64,000 nucleotides of DNA from Clostridium sp. AF27-2AA (lineage in GTDB: Bacteria > Bacillota > Clostridia > Lachnospirales > Lachnospiraceae): contig NZ_QUFI01000015.1 of NCBI RefSeq assembly GCF_003478505.1, positions 17,830-81,829 of the forward strand. The letters run 5' to 3'. Positions 25,017 to 34,452 of this stretch are shown piece after piece. A program made the position numbers and the translations under genes. Position 1 is the stretch's first letter. Each line of letters begins with the position of its first letter. The notes under the pieces are model-generated. The model was not told the DNA's origin, searched no databases, and worked only from the letters and a program-made list of their open reading frames with translations.

Positions 25017-25902
25017 TGAAGATAACGGAGTAAAACAGATAGATCTGGCGGTGGAAAAGGGAATGCTCCTGACACTTCTCGGGCCTTCCGGATGCGGAAA
25101 AACGACCCTCTTAAATCTGTTGGGCGGCTTTTTAAAGCCGGATGCCGGAAGCATTTTTCTGGATGGACAGGAGATTACTTCCTGTGTGCCGGAGGAACGC
25201 CCGGTATCTACAGTCTTTCAGAGTTATGCTCTGTTTCCGCACATGAATGTCCTGGAAAATGTGTGTTATGGTCTGCGCTTTTTTCACCGGATGAAGAAAC
25301 GGGACGCAGTACCTGTGGCAGAGAAATATCTTGATATTGTGGGCCTTTCGGAGTATGAAAAGGCTCCGGTCACGGCACTTTCCGGCGGTCAGCAGCAGCG
25401 GGTGGCGCTTGCCAGGGCAATGGCTACGGAGCCGAAAGTGCTGTTGTTAGATGAACCGCTGTCCAATCTGGATGCTTCACTCCGGCTTCGGATGCGGGGA
25501 GAGCTGAAGCGGCTTCAGCGGAAAACCGGGATGACCATGATCTTTGTCACTCATGATCAGGAGGAGGCACTGAGCCTTTCTGACAGGATTGCGGTGATGA
25601 AGCAGGGATGCATTGTTCAGAACGGAACTTCGGAAGAAATTTATTATGAACCGGCAAATGAAGAAATTGCCGCCTTTATTGGAAAAACAAATCCGGACTT
25701 TTTACGCCCGGAGGAGCTGTTTTTGACAGAAGATCCTGCCGCTTCCTGTACGGTGCTGGAGCGGCAGTTTATGGGATCCCATACAGAGTATCTGGTAACA
25801 GATGGAGAAAAAAACTGGCAGGTCAGTCTGTTCGGGCAGGCCGGGAGCCGTTTCCGGCCCGGAATGAAGGTGCGGCTGGACATGCAGGAAAAACGTTATT
25901 GA
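24979..25902 (+). CDS. ABC transporter ATPase (FbpC/PotA-like)
   Basis: 307 residues. Walker A GPSGCGKTTLL, signature LSGGQQQRVALARAM, Walker B VLLLDEPLSNLD and switch His in FVTHDQEEALSLSD. The C-terminal 90 residues form a TOBE-like regulatory extension (FLRPEELFLTEDPAASCTVLERQF). AAAGGAG precedes ATG 24979 inside the end of the permease gene. It completes the importer 22197-25902. Confidence 0.92.
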   Translation: MYLELTGVRKMYDEDNGVKQIDLAVEKGMLLTLLGPSGCGKTTLLNLLGGFLKPDAGSIFLDGQEITSCVPEERPVSTVFQSYALFPHMNVLENVCYGLRFFHRMKKRDAVPVAEKYLDIVGLSEYEKAPVTALSGGQQQRVALARAMATEPKVLLLDEPLSNLDASLRLRMRGELKRLQRKTGMTMIFVTHDQEEALSLSDRIAVMKQGCIVQNGTSEEIYYEPANEEIAAFIGKTNPDFLRPEELFLTEDPAASCTVLERQFMGSHTEYLVTDGEKNWQVSLFGQAGSRFRPGMKVRLDMQEKRY

Positions 25903-25907
25903 GAAAA

Positions 25908-25947
25908 AATATCCGGGTCTGCATCTTGACAGATCCGGATATTTTTT
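25908..25947 (+). terminator. Terminator of the ABC operon
   Basis: AATATCCGG...TCTG pairs with CAGA...CCGGATATT, ending in TTTTTTC. The right arm also contains the -35 box of the copper promoter. Confidence 0.8.
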
Positions 25948-25954
25948 CTATACT
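25926..25954 (+). promoter_or_regulatory. Promoter of the copper efflux operon
   Basis: TTGACA (25926-25931), exactly 17 bases, TATACT (25949-25954). It is embedded in the upstream terminator and abuts the CsoR operator. Confidence 0.8.
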
Positions 25955-25958
25955 CAAT

Positions 25959-25975
25959 ATACCCTATGGGGGTAT
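25959..25975 (+). promoter_or_regulatory. CsoR operator
   Basis: ATACCC-TAT-GGGGGTAT is a near-perfect palindrome of the CsoR type (TACCC...GGGTA). It covers the predicted transcription start, so CsoR without copper would block initiation. Confidence 0.8.
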
Positions 25976-26027
25976 ACGAAAAGGCAAGAGAAAAAAATCA
26001 TGCCGGAAGCAGAACTCACGGGAGAAT

Positions 26028-26164
26028 GCTTTTTTATTTCATAGGAAATTGCGTCCTATGAAACAAAAAAGCGCTCCGCAGGGATGCGCACTCGGCGCAA
26101 AGGTAGATGGTTGCTGAAGCAACCGCGCCTCGGCGCGAGAATGTGCCAAGGCACATTCTTTTTT
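26028..26164 (+). promoter_or_regulatory. Highly structured leader of the csoR operon
   Basis: The 220-base untranslated leader holds a 10-bp perfect hairpin TTTCATAGGA/TCCTATGAAA (26037-26063), GGTTGC/GCAACC, GCGC/GCGC, and GAATGTGCC/GGCACATTC followed by six T (26139-26164), which is a strong terminator. It could be an attenuator of the copper operon or a dispersed palindromic repeat that landed here. Confidence 0.55.
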
Positions 26165-26182
26165 ACAGAAAGGTGGAATTGC

Positions 26183-26578
26183 ATGGAGCATACCGATAAA
26201 AGGAAATGCTGCAGTGGAATGGCAGAGCATGCAGAAGCAGCGAAGCCAGATGCTGCAGAGAAAAAAGCAGAGCATAAAGAAGGAAAGCCGTGCTGTTGTC
26301 ATAAAAAGAAAGAACGTTCGGAGAAGGAATACAAGGATCTGATCCATCGCTTAAACCGCATTGAAGGACAGATCCGGGGAATCCGCAACATGGTAGAGCA
26401 GGACGCCTACTGTCCGGATATCCTCATTCAGGTGGCTGCGGCCAACGCGGCGCTCAACAGCTTCAACAAGGTCCTTCTTGGAAATCATCTGCGGACCTGC
26501 GTGGCCAATGATATACGCGAAGGCCATGATGAGACCATCGATGAGTTATTGAAGGTATTGCAGAGACTGATGAAGTAA
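26183..26578 (+). CDS. csoR: CsoR-family copper-sensing repressor
   Basis: 131 residues. The DUF156 core (KDLIHRLNRIEGQIRGIRNMVEQDAYCPDILIQ) carries the copper ligands Cys77, His102 and Cys106 (YCPD, NHLRTC). The N-terminal 45 residues are a Cys/His-rich extension (KRKCCSG, CCCHKKK) not found in minimal CsoR. In the apo form it binds the operator at 25959-25975; Cu(I) releases it. ATG 26183 is chosen because AGAAAGGTGG lies upstream and the longer frame runs through the structured leader. Confidence 0.92.
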   Translation: MEHTDKRKCCSGMAEHAEAAKPDAAEKKAEHKEGKPCCCHKKKERSEKEYKDLIHRLNRIEGQIRGIRNMVEQDAYCPDILIQVAAANAALNSFNKVLLGNHLRTCVANDIREGHDETIDELLKVLQRLMK

Positions 26579-26746
26579 AGGTGAGAATCTTTGCTGGCCA
26601 TGACACAGAGAGCAAGTGGCAGTGAGGAGAGATTTCGAAGCAATGCGAGGCGGATAAGAAAACAGTATTCCGGGCATGGTAAAGAAGAATGCAATTGGGA
26701 AGAAGCAGTTGCAGGGGGAATCGAAAAAGGAGGAAACGACAACAAG

Positions 26747-29302
26747 ATGGAACAGTATACAGTAACCGGCATGAGCTGCGCGGCCTGCAGCAGCCGCGTG
26801 GAAAAAGCGGTTTCCGGGGTGCCTGGTGTTACAGGCTGTTCGGTCAGCCTGCTGACCAATTCCATGGGTGTGGAAGGCACGGCATCGTCCGCTGATATCA
26901 TCAAGGCGGTGCAGGATGCCGGATATGGCGCGTCTGTAAAGGGCGCGGGAAAAGAGGGCAGTGTACGGGCACAGTCCTTAGACGCGGAGGAAGCGTTAAA
27001 AGACCATGAGACTCCGGTCTTAAAGCGCAGGCTCTGGTATTCCGTTGGATTTCTGATCGTTCTCATGTATTTTTCCATGGGACATATGATGTGGGGCTGG
27101 CCGCTTCCGGCATTTTTTGACGGAAACCATGTGGCGATGGGGCTGATCCAGCTGATCTTAACCGCCATCGTTATGGTCATCAACCAGAAATTCTTCATCA
27201 GCGGCTTTAAGAGCCTGTGGCACAAAGCCCCGAATATGGATACCCTGGTGGCCCTCGGTTCCATGGCGGCATTTACTTACAGTACCTACGCACTGTTTGC
27301 CATGACCGATGCCCAGGTAAAGGGCAATGCGGACGCTGTCATGAGCTACATGCATGAGTTTTACTTTGAGTCCGCAGCCATGATCCTGACCCTCATCACC
27401 GTGGGCAAGATGCTGGAGGCGCGTTCCAAAGGAAAGACCACCGATGCGTTAAAGAGCCTGATGAAGCTGGCTCCGAAGACCGCGGTTGTGGTTCGGGACG
27501 GCGAAGAAGTCACTGTCGGCATTGAGCAGGTACAGAAAGGAGATGTCTTCGTTGTCCGTCCGGGCGAGAACATTCCGGTGGATGGCATTGTATTAGAAGG
27601 AAGCAGTGCCGTGAACGAAGCGGCTCTTACCGGTGAGAGTATTCCGGTGGATAAGACTGTGGGTGACAGCGTTTCCGCTGCAACGGTGAACCAGTCCGGC
27701 TTTATCCGCTGCGAGGCAGTCAGAGTCGGAGAAGATACGACTCTGTCCCAGATCATCCAGATGGTCAGTGATGCGGCTGCCACCAAGGCGCCGATCGCAA
27801 AGGTTGCCGACAGGGTATCCGGTGTGTTTGTACCGACTGTTATTACTATTGCAGTCATTACAACCATTGTATGGCTGCTGGCTGGCCAGAGCGTGGGCTT
27901 TGCGCTGGCCCGGGGTATTTCCGTTCTGGTCATCAGCTGTCCGTGTGCACTGGGGCTTGCGACTCCGGTTGCCATTATGGTGGGCAACGGCATGGGCGCA
28001 AAGCATGGCATTATGTTTAAGACTGCGGTTTCCCTGGAGGAAGCGGGCAAGATGGATATTGTGGCACTGGATAAGACCGGTACCATCACCAGCGGCGAGC
28101 CGAAGGTGACCGACATCATCCTTGCAGAAGCAAAGAGTGAGCAGGAGCTTCTGGCACTGGCTTACACCCTGGAGAAAAAGAGTGAGCATCCGCTGGCCCG
28201 CGCCATTAACGAGCGCGCTCAGGCGGACGGCATCACTGCAGGCGAGGTGGACGATTTCGCAGCACTTCCGGGCAATGGACTTTCCGGCATTTATGAGGGC
28301 AGTGAGCTCTGCGGAGGAAACGCGAATTTTATCGGCAGTGTTGCTTTGGTATCCGATGAGATCCGCGCGAAAGCAGAAAAGCTTGCGGAAGCAGGCAAGA
28401 CCCCGCTGTATTTCAGCCGTGACGGACAGCTTCTTGGTATTGTTGCGGTGGCGGATGTCATTAAGGAAGACAGCCCGCGGGCGGTTAAAGAGCTGCAGAA
28501 CATGGGCATCCGTGTTGTGATGCTGACCGGTGATAACGAGCGCACTGCGAAAGCTATCGGTGCCCAGGCCGGTGTGGACGAGGTCATCGCAGGCGTGCTT
28601 CCGGAAGGAAAAGAGAGCGTGATCCGTTCTCTGAAGGAGCAGGGAAAGGTAGCCATGGTCGGTGACGGCATCAACGATGCTCCGGCGCTGACCCGTGCGG
28701 ATATCGGCATTGCCATCGGAGCAGGAACGGATATTGCCATCGATGCAGCCGATGTGGTTCTGATGAAGAGCCGCTTAAGCGATGTCCCGGCAGCCATCCG
28801 GTTAAGCCGCGCAACCCTGCGTAACATCCACGAGAACCTGTTCTGGGCATTTTTCTACAACGTTATCGGCATTCCGCTGGCAGCCGGAATCTGGTACCCG
28901 CTGTTCGGACTGAAGTTAAACCCAATGTTCGGCGCGGCAGCCATGAGCCTTTCCAGCTTCTGTGTCGTAACCAATGCCCTGCGCCTGAATCTGTTTCAGA
29001 TGCATGACGCGTCCAAAGATAAGAAGAAAAAACAAAGCAGACCACATGATGAAAGTCATGTTGATCATAAAGAGAAAAAGGAGAAGAGTGCTATGACAAA
29101 GACTATGAAAATCGAAGGAATGATGTGCGGACACTGTGAGGCCAGAGTGAAAAAGACCCTGGAGGGCATCGAAGGCGTAACCGAGGCAGTGGTAAGCCAT
29201 GAGAAGGGAACCGCAGTCGTAACCCTGGAGAAGGAAGTTGCAGACAGCGTTCTGAAAGAGGCTGTTGAGGCACAGGATTACAAGGTCGTATCAGTACAGT
29301 AA
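26747..29302 (+). CDS. copA: Copper-exporting P1B-type ATPase with C-terminal CopZ-like domain
   Basis: 851 residues. An N-terminal heavy-metal domain with GMSCAAC (Cys11, Cys14) is followed by eight predicted membrane helices with the ion-site CPC at 398-400, the phosphorylated Asp442 in DKTGT, and [10 protein letters not shown]. An unusual Lys/His-rich linker ([20 protein letters not shown]) leads to a second metal domain at about 783-851 (GMMCGHC). It pumps Cu(I) out of the cell. AAAGGAGG precedes ATG 26747. An internal start inside the linker (29093) could make the last domain alone. Confidence 0.95.
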   Translation: MEQYTVTGMSCAACSSRVEKAVSGVPGVTGCSVSLLTNSMGVEGTASSADIIKAVQDAGYGASVKGAGKEGSVRAQSLDAEEALKDHETPVLKRRLWYSVGFLIVLMYFSMGHMMWGWPLPAFFDGNHVAMGLIQLILTAIVMVINQKFFISGFKSLWHKAPNMDTLVALGSMAAFTYSTYALFAMTDAQVKGNADAVMSYMHEFYFESAAMILTLITVGKMLEARSKGKTTDALKSLMKLAPKTAVVVRDGEEVTVGIEQVQKGDVFVVRPGENIPVDGIVLEGSSAVNEAALTGESIPVDKTVGDSVSAATVNQSGFIRCEAVRVGEDTTLSQIIQMVSDAAATKAPIAKVADRVSGVFVPTVITIAVITTIVWLLAGQSVGFALARGISVLVISCPCALGLATPVAIMVGNGMGAKHGIMFKTAVSLEEAGKMDIVALDKTGTITSGEPKVTDIILAEAKSEQELLALAYTLEKKSEHPLARAINERAQADGITAGEVDDFAALPGNGLSGIYEGSELCGGNANFIGSVALVSDEIRAKAEKLAEAGKTPLYFSRDGQLLGIVAVADVIKEDSPRAVKELQNMGIRVVMLTGDNERTAKAIGAQAGVDEVIAGVLPEGKESVIRSLKEQGKVAMVGDGINDAPALTRADIGIAIGAGTDIAIDAADVVLMKSRLSDVPAAIRLSRATLRNIHENLFWAFFYNVIGIPLAAGIWYPLFGLKLNPMFGAAAMSLSSFCVVTNALRLNLFQMHDASKDKKKKQSRPHDESHVDHKEKKEKSAMTKTMKIEGMMCGHCEARVKKTLEGIEGVTEAVVSHEKGTAVVTLEKEVADSVLKEAVEAQDYKVVSVQ
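29093..29302 (+). CDS. Possible internally translated CopZ-like copper chaperone
   Basis: In frame with copA, AAAAAGGAGAAGAGTGCT immediately precedes ATG 29093, an excellent ribosome binding site with suitable spacing. The product would be 69 residues (starts [19 protein letters not shown]), the exact size and sequence type of free CopZ. Internal initiation is inferred, not shown; fused-only synthesis is the alternative. Confidence 0.5.
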   Translation: MTKTMKIEGMMCGHCEARVKKTLEGIEGVTEAVVSHEKGTAVVTLEKEVADSVLKEAVEAQDYKVVSVQ

Positions 29303-29308
29303 ACACGA

Positions 29309-29332
29309 GCGGCGCACCGACAGATGCGCCGC
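29309..29332 (+). other. Intercistronic hairpin
   Basis: GCGGCGCA pairs with TGCGCCGC between copA and the next gene without a T tract; a processing or stabilising structure is possible. Confidence 0.5.
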
Positions 29333-29353
29333 GAACGTATGAAGGAGAAATAA

Positions 29354-29548
29354 ATGTCACATTCTCAGAATTCCATGGGCTATATGGTAGCTCTTTGCAT
29401 TATCCTGTACATAGTAGGCGTATCCATTTATCTTTTTGTAAAATTTGTCAGAAAAAAACTGGATGAGGCGAGAGACCGCAGATTCCAGAGAGAGCACCAG
29501 GCAGACATGATGGCAGAAGCAGCCAAAGAAAAGCCGGATGAAAAATAG
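29354..29548 (+). CDS. Small single-pass membrane protein of the copper operon
   Basis: 64 residues. A short N-terminus is followed by one hydrophobic helix (about 9-30: YMVALCIILYIVGVSIYLFV) and a charged, helical tail (RKKLDEARDRRFQREHQADM). No metal motif is seen. GAAGGAG precedes the ATG. Position between copA and a membrane-tethered metal chaperone suggests a helper role in copper export, but the family is not recognised. Confidence 0.65.
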   Translation: MSHSQNSMGYMVALCIILYIVGVSIYLFVKFVRKKLDEARDRRFQREHQADMMAEAAKEKPDEK

Positions 29549-29589
29549 AGACTGAAGGAAAGACAGAAAAAAGAAGGGAGCAATCAGTC

Positions 29590-29949
29590 ATGACAGATAT
29601 CATTGTAATTTTAGTCATTGCAGTATTTGTACTTCTTGGTATCAGATCTACCATCAAGCATTTTAAGGGCGAGGGAGCCTGCTGCGGTGGCGGCGGTGGA
29701 AGCCTTCCGCCGGAAGAAAAAAAGCTGGAGAATCCGGTTATCGGAAAGAAAATCGTCAAAATCTCCGGCATGCACTGTGAGCACTGTGTGAACGCAGTCA
29801 CCGAAGTCATCAACAAGATCGACGGCGCATCCGCCAAGGTCAGCCTGCACGGCAAAAAAGCCGTAGTCAGCTTCGACCGGGAGCTGGATGAGGCGGTGTT
29901 GAAGAAGACCATTGAAGATGCGGGATATACCGTAGAGGAAATGAAATAA
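29590..29949 (+). CDS. Membrane-anchored heavy-metal-associated (HMA) domain protein
   Basis: 119 residues. An N-terminal membrane helix (IIVILVIAVFVLLGI) leads to a Cys-rich, Gly-rich stretch (GACCGGGGGS), which resembles the FeoB-associated Cys-rich proteins, then an HMA domain with the metal site GMHCEHC. It probably hands Cu(I) to CopA at the membrane. AAGGGAG is upstream. It is the last gene before the operon terminator, giving the operon three HMA domains besides the CopA N-terminal one if the internal CopZ is counted twice, or three in total. Confidence 0.85.
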   Translation: MTDIIVILVIAVFVLLGIRSTIKHFKGEGACCGGGGGSLPPEEKKLENPVIGKKIVKISGMHCEHCVNAVTEVINKIDGASAKVSLHGKKAVVSFDRELDEAVLKKTIEDAGYTVEEMK

Positions 29950-29956
29950 GAATTAT

Positions 29957-29997
29957 AAAAGCCGGAAAGTGGGTTAATAAGCTGCTTTCCGGCTTTT
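29957..29997 (+). terminator. Terminator of the copper operon
   Basis: AAAAGCCGGAAAG pairs with CTTTCCGGCTTTT around a 15-base loop. Confidence 0.9.
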
Positions 29998-30080
29998 GTT
30001 GTTTCTAAAAAAAATGGTCTGTGTTATACTAAAAAACAAGAAACAATTGAAAATTGGGTTTTGATAAGGAGGCGGCTGAA

Positions 30081-31562
30081 ATGGACACAAGAACTATGAA
30101 AACCATACTGGAAATAGGCGAGACTATTGCGGTCGAATTCAAAAGATGTGGAAATGGAATTGAAAGTGATGTATACGAAACAGTATGCTCGTTTTTAAAC
30201 CGTTTTGGAGGAGATATATTTCTGTGGGTTCTGGATGACGGAACCGTTTCTGGTGTGCCGGAAAAGCAGGCTCCAGATATGGTAAAAAATTTTATTAGCT
30301 GTATTAGTAATCCTGCATTGTTTTCACCGACTATTTATCTCAATCCTGAGATTTTGGATTATGAAGGGAAGAAACTCATTCATATACACATTCTTCCAAG
30401 TGCAGAAGTGCACTGCTACAAAAAAGTAATCTATGATCGTGTAAATGATGCTGACGTGAAAGTTACGGCCACAGCTCAGATTGCCCAGATGTATATCTGC
30501 AAGCAAGAAATTTACACAGAAAAGAAGATTTTCCCATATGTGGGACTGGAAGATTTACGTCTGGACCTGTTGCCAAAACTCCGGATCATGGCGGCGAATA
30601 ACAGTGGTCAGACACATCCGTGGAGCAGTATGTCAGACGAGGAAGTATTAAAAAGTACAAGATTGTATAGTATAGACCGTGTCACCGGAGCAAAAGGATA
30701 CAATCTGGCTGCGGTCATGCTTTTGGGAAAAGATGATGTAATTGCAGATGTGGTACCGGCCTATGTGACGGATGCACTGCTTCGCAAGGTAAATATAGAT
30801 CGGTATGATGAACGGGAAATTATCAAAACCAACTTGATCGAAAGTTATGAATAGCTCATGGAATTTGGCCGGAAACATCTGCCGGATCGTTTCTTTTTGG
30901 AAGAAGACCAGCGGAAGAGTCTTAGAAATATCATTACGCGAGAAATGATAGCCAATACACTGATACACCTGGAATATACCAGTTCCTATCAGGCAAAATT
31001 TGTAATAGAAAAAGACCGGATGTATGTAGAAAATGCAAATCGTGCTTCACAACAGGCAGTTCTGACACCGGATGATATCGAACCAAATCCAAAGAATCCG
31101 ATCATCGCTGCATTCTTTCGGAATATCGGGTATGCGGACCAGCTTGGATCTGGTGTGAGAAATTTGTTCAAATATAGTGAAGTTTATTCAGGGAAAGAGC
31201 CAGAGTTTGTAGAGGGAGACGTATTTCGGATTATTGTGCCGTTGGATGAAGCGTTGATGAATGAAGGAACCACCCAGACCACCCAATCGACCACCCAATC
31301 GACCACCCAATCGACCACCCAATCGACCACCCAGTCCACCCAATCGACTATTGATGAAGTGGTTCATAATATGCAAGGTGAAATAGAATATGCAATTATG
31401 CAGTTGATGATAAATATTCCAGAGATTTCTCAAAAAGAGATAGCGGCAAGAAATGGGCTTAACTTGAATACGGTGAAGTATTATATCCGCAGGATGCAAA
31501 AGAAAGGAATGATTGAGCGAGAAGGAACCAACCGAAAAGGAAAATGGATCGTAAAACAATAA
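30081..31562 (+). pseudogene. AlbA_2 (Schlafen-like AAA_4) domain regulator interrupted by an amber codon
   Basis: From ATG 30081 (AAGGAGG upstream) the frame reads an AlbA_2 domain (EIGETIAVEFKRCGNGIESDVYETVCSFLNRFGGDIFLWV), stops at TAG 30852-30854, codon 258 (ESYE-stop-LMEFGRKHLPDRF), and continues without shift to 31562. The second half has an ATPase-like C-terminal domain (NRASQQAVLTPDDIEPNPKNPIIAAFFRNIGYADQLGSG), a TTQS repeat tract and a winged helix (QKEIAARNGLNLNTVKYYIRRM). The full 493-residue length is normal for COG2865-type regulators, so one CAG-to-TAG or similar change probably broke it. Confidence 0.85.
31269..31346 (+). repeat. Tandem 12-base repeat coding for Thr-Thr-Gln-Ser
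   Basis: ACCACCCAATCG is repeated about five times with variant copies at both ends, giving the TTQS tract between the two domains of the regulator. Slippage here would change linker length in frame. Confidence 0.9.
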
Positions 31563-31742
31563 GAAGGATATACGAAAAATGGATCATATTGTTCGTATAT
31601 TAATAGGAAACTGTATCATACAAAACAGTGCCGGTTTTCTTATCACTCATTTCTATTATCTTATTATTCTAATATGAATCAGAGAAAATCTTATGCTTAT
31701 TCCAATTCATCACAATTGAAGAGCAGGAGATTTTCATAAAAT

Positions 31743-32039
31743 TGGATTCTCCTGTCAGAAGGGAGAACAAATGAAGAAAAAGAATTCTGTAAAGGCAAGG
31801 CGAAATCACAAGGACACAATCGAGCGGAGGCGATAGAGGTGTGTATATTTGAGTATGATGAGAAACGTGAGAAGGAATTAATTCGGAAAGCAGAATATGC
31901 GGAAGGGAAAAGAGAAGGTGCGGAGCAGATTTTTACCATTTACAGGCTGCATAAAGAAAAATATACGGAGCAGCAAATCGCGGAGCAGATGGGATTAGAT
32001 GTAGGAGAGGTGAAAAACGTTCTGGAACGACTTAAGTAG
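31743..32039 (+). pseudogene. C-terminal remnant of an Rpn/PD-(D/E)XK transposase-family protein
   Basis: The frame from TGG 31743 reads WILLSEGRTNEEKEF and later IEVCIFEYDEKREKELIRKAEYAEGKREG, the typical C-terminal tail of Rpn/PDDEXK-family proteins, with a small helix-turn-helix-like end (TEQQIAEQMGLDVGEVKNVLERL). A stop lies just upstream (TAA before NWILL) and no nuclease domain precedes it. A 66-residue product from GTG 31839 is possible but lacks a good ribosome binding site. The stretch 31563-31742 holds a stem ATATACGAA/TTCGTATAT (about 31569-31602) and no gene. Confidence 0.5.
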
Positions 32040-32108
32040 GATGGATATGTAAACAGAAATGAGGAGCCACAGCAGCGGCTCCTCATTTTGGCTTTTAAAA
32101 GTATATTG

Positions 32109-34373
32109 TTATGACAGCTTCCAGATTTCCTCATTATACTGCGCAATGGTGCGGTCGGAGGAGAAGAATCCGGCTTTGCTGATGTTGATGAGCATCTTCT
32201 TGGCCCATTCGGTGCGGTCAGAGTAGGCTGCATAGGCCTCTTCGCGGGTCTTGACGTAATCTTCAAAGTCCGGGAAGGTCATGAACCAGTCTTTGTTTAA
32301 CAGTTCTTTGTAGAGACGGTCCAGATTTTCTTTCTGGCCGATCTTCATCATTTCTTTTCCGACAATGAAATCCACAGCGGCCTTTAAAGCTTTATCTTTC
32401 TCATACCAGTCTTTGGACTTGTAGTCACCGCGCTCATAGCGGGCAATGACGGTCTCGGAGGATTCGCCGAAGGTGAAGATGTTGTCTTTGCCCACCAGCT
32501 CGGCAATCTCCACATTGGCGCCGTCCATGGTTCCCAGGGTCAGGGCACCGTTTAACATGAACTTCATGTTGCCGGTTCCGGATGCTTCCTTGGAAGCCAG
32601 GGAGATCTGCTCGGAGATATCGCAGGCTGGAATCAGCTTTTCAGCCAGGGTCACATTGTAGTTTTCCACCATGAAAACGTTCAGATGTGGACTTACCTTC
32701 GGGTCTTTGTTGATAAGTTCCTGCAAACATAAAATTAAGTGGATAATATCTTTCGCAATTACGTAAGCCGGGGCAGCTTTTGCGCCGAACAGCACGGTAA
32801 TCGGCTTTTTCGGAAGCTTGCCTGCCTTGATCTCCAGATACTTATGGATGACATAGAGGGCGTTCATCTGCTGGCGTTTGTATTCATGCAGACGCTTTAC
32901 CTGAATGTCGAAAATGGAATCCGGGTTCAGTTCCAGTCCTTGGGTGTTCTTCAGATAGGAAACAAGCTGAGCCTTCTTTTCTGCTTTCACATCCAGAAGC
33001 TTTGTAAGTACGGACGGGTCAGACACGAACTGTCCCAGCTTTTCCAGCTCCATGGCATCTTTTTTCCAGCCTTCTCCGATGAGAGAGGTGATGAGGGCGG
33101 AAAGCTCCGGGTTGCAGGCCATGAGCCAGCGGCGGAAGGTGATGCCGTTGGTCTTATTGTTGAAGCGCTCCGGATACAGCTTATAGAAGTTGTTCAGCTC
33201 TGTATTCTTTAAAATCTCGGTGTGCAGGTAAGCAACGCCGTTGACGCTGTAGCCGTAGTGGATGTCCATGTGAGCCATATGCACCAGACCATTCTGGATG
33301 ATGTAGGTAGTCTCGTCTTTTACAGTGGCGCGGATGCGGTTGTCCAGCTCGCGGATGATCGGCATTAACTGCGGAACCGCTTTTTCCAGGAAGGCAATCG
33401 GCCATTTTTCCAGTGCCTCAGCTAGGATGGTGTGGTTGGTATAAGCACACACTTTGGATACGATGGCAATCGCCTCATCCATCAAAATGCCGTGCTGTCC
33501 TAACAGGCGGATCAGCTCCGGGATAACCATGGACGGATGGGTGTCGTTGATCTGAACGGCAGCGTAGTCAGCCAGGTCGTGAAGGTCAGAACCCCGGGCG
33601 ATGCACTCGTCCAGAATCAGCTGTGCAGCGTTGCTGACCATGAAATACTGCTGGTATACGCGCAGCAGGCGTCCCTTGTCATCGGAGTCATCTGGATAGA
33701 GGAAGAGCGTCAGGTTTTTCTCGATTTCGGTTTTATCGAAATCAATGCCATCCTTTACGATGCTCTCATCCACGGATTCCAGGTCGAAGAGGCGCAGGCG
33801 GGTGGAGTGGTTGTTATAACCGGTCACATCCAGGTCATAGAGACGGGAAGTAACCGTGAAGCCGCCGAACGGGACCTGATAGCTGGTTTCGGTTTTGGTA
33901 AGCCAGCTCTCGTTTTCCATCCACGGGTTCGGGGTCTCCTGCTGCAGATGCTTTTTGTTAAAGACCTGTCTGAACAGACCATAGTGGTAGTTTAAGCCAA
34001 CGCCGTCTCCGTTTAATCCAAGAGTAGCAATGGAATCCACAAAGCAGGCAGCCAGACGTCCCAGGCCGCCGTTACCGAGGGATGGCTCCGGCTCCAGCTC
34101 CTCGATCTCGGCAAGGCTCTTGCCGGCAGCTGCCAGCTCTTTTTTGACTTCATCGTAAAGACCTAAGTTAATGAGATTGTTGGAGAGCAGCTTGCCGATC
34201 AGGAACTCGGCGGAGATGTAGTAGAGCTTGCGCTTTCCGGTGCCTTCAACAGCGGTTTCCTTCTCCTTTGCCAGCTTTTTCACCTGCTCTAACAGGCAAA
34301 TATAGATTTCCTCGTTGGTGCAGGAAGCCAGCGGCTTTTTATATGTTTCTTTCACAGCTTTTGTCAGATCCAT
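32109..34373 (-). CDS. glgP: Glycogen/alpha-glucan phosphorylase
   Basis: 754 residues. It releases glucose-1-phosphate from glycogen or maltodextrins using pyridoxal phosphate. Seen are [45 protein letters not shown] and the PLP-lysine block [28 protein letters not shown]. The start at 34373 is supported by GGAAGGGAG upstream; an in-frame ATG ten codons earlier is less likely. It is somewhat shorter than the 800-residue enzymes of enteric bacteria but is complete. It is followed closely by no other gene on its strand. Confidence 0.96.
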   Translation of the reverse strand: MDLTKAVKETYKKPLASCTNEEIYICLLEQVKKLAKEKETAVEGTGKRKLYYISAEFLIGKLLSNNLINLGLYDEVKKELAAAGKSLAEIEELEPEPSLGNGGLGRLAACFVDSIATLGLNGDGVGLNYHYGLFRQVFNKKHLQQETPNPWMENESWLTKTETSYQVPFGGFTVTSRLYDLDVTGYNNHSTRLRLFDLESVDESIVKDGIDFDKTEIEKNLTLFLYPDDSDDKGRLLRVYQQYFMVSNAAQLILDECIARGSDLHDLADYAAVQINDTHPSMVIPELIRLLGQHGILMDEAIAIVSKVCAYTNHTILAEALEKWPIAFLEKAVPQLMPIIRELDNRIRATVKDETTYIIQNGLVHMAHMDIHYGYSVNGVAYLHTEILKNTELNNFYKLYPERFNNKTNGITFRRWLMACNPELSALITSLIGEGWKKDAMELEKLGQFVSDPSVLTKLLDVKAEKKAQLVSYLKNTQGLELNPDSIFDIQVKRLHEYKRQQMNALYVIHKYLEIKAGKLPKKPITVLFGAKAAPAYVIAKDIIHLILCLQELINKDPKVSPHLNVFMVENYNVTLAEKLIPACDISEQISLASKEASGTGNMKFMLNGALTLGTMDGANVEIAELVGKDNIFTFGESSETVIARYERGDYKSKDWYEKDKALKAAVDFIVGKEMMKIGQKENLDRLYKELLNKDWFMTFPDFEDYVKTREEAYAAYSDRTEWAKKMLINISKAGFFSSDRTIAQYNEEIWKLS

Positions 34374-34452
34374 AATAGTAAAACTCCCTTCCTGAAGTAT
34401 CATAAATCAAAAATTCGTTTATATTATAACAAAGTCAGGCGCGGTTGTGCAA

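Noticed and set aside
27361..28827. Long minus-strand frames opposite copA
   Set aside because: They lack start signals and mirror the codon pattern of copA, whose motifs are complete.
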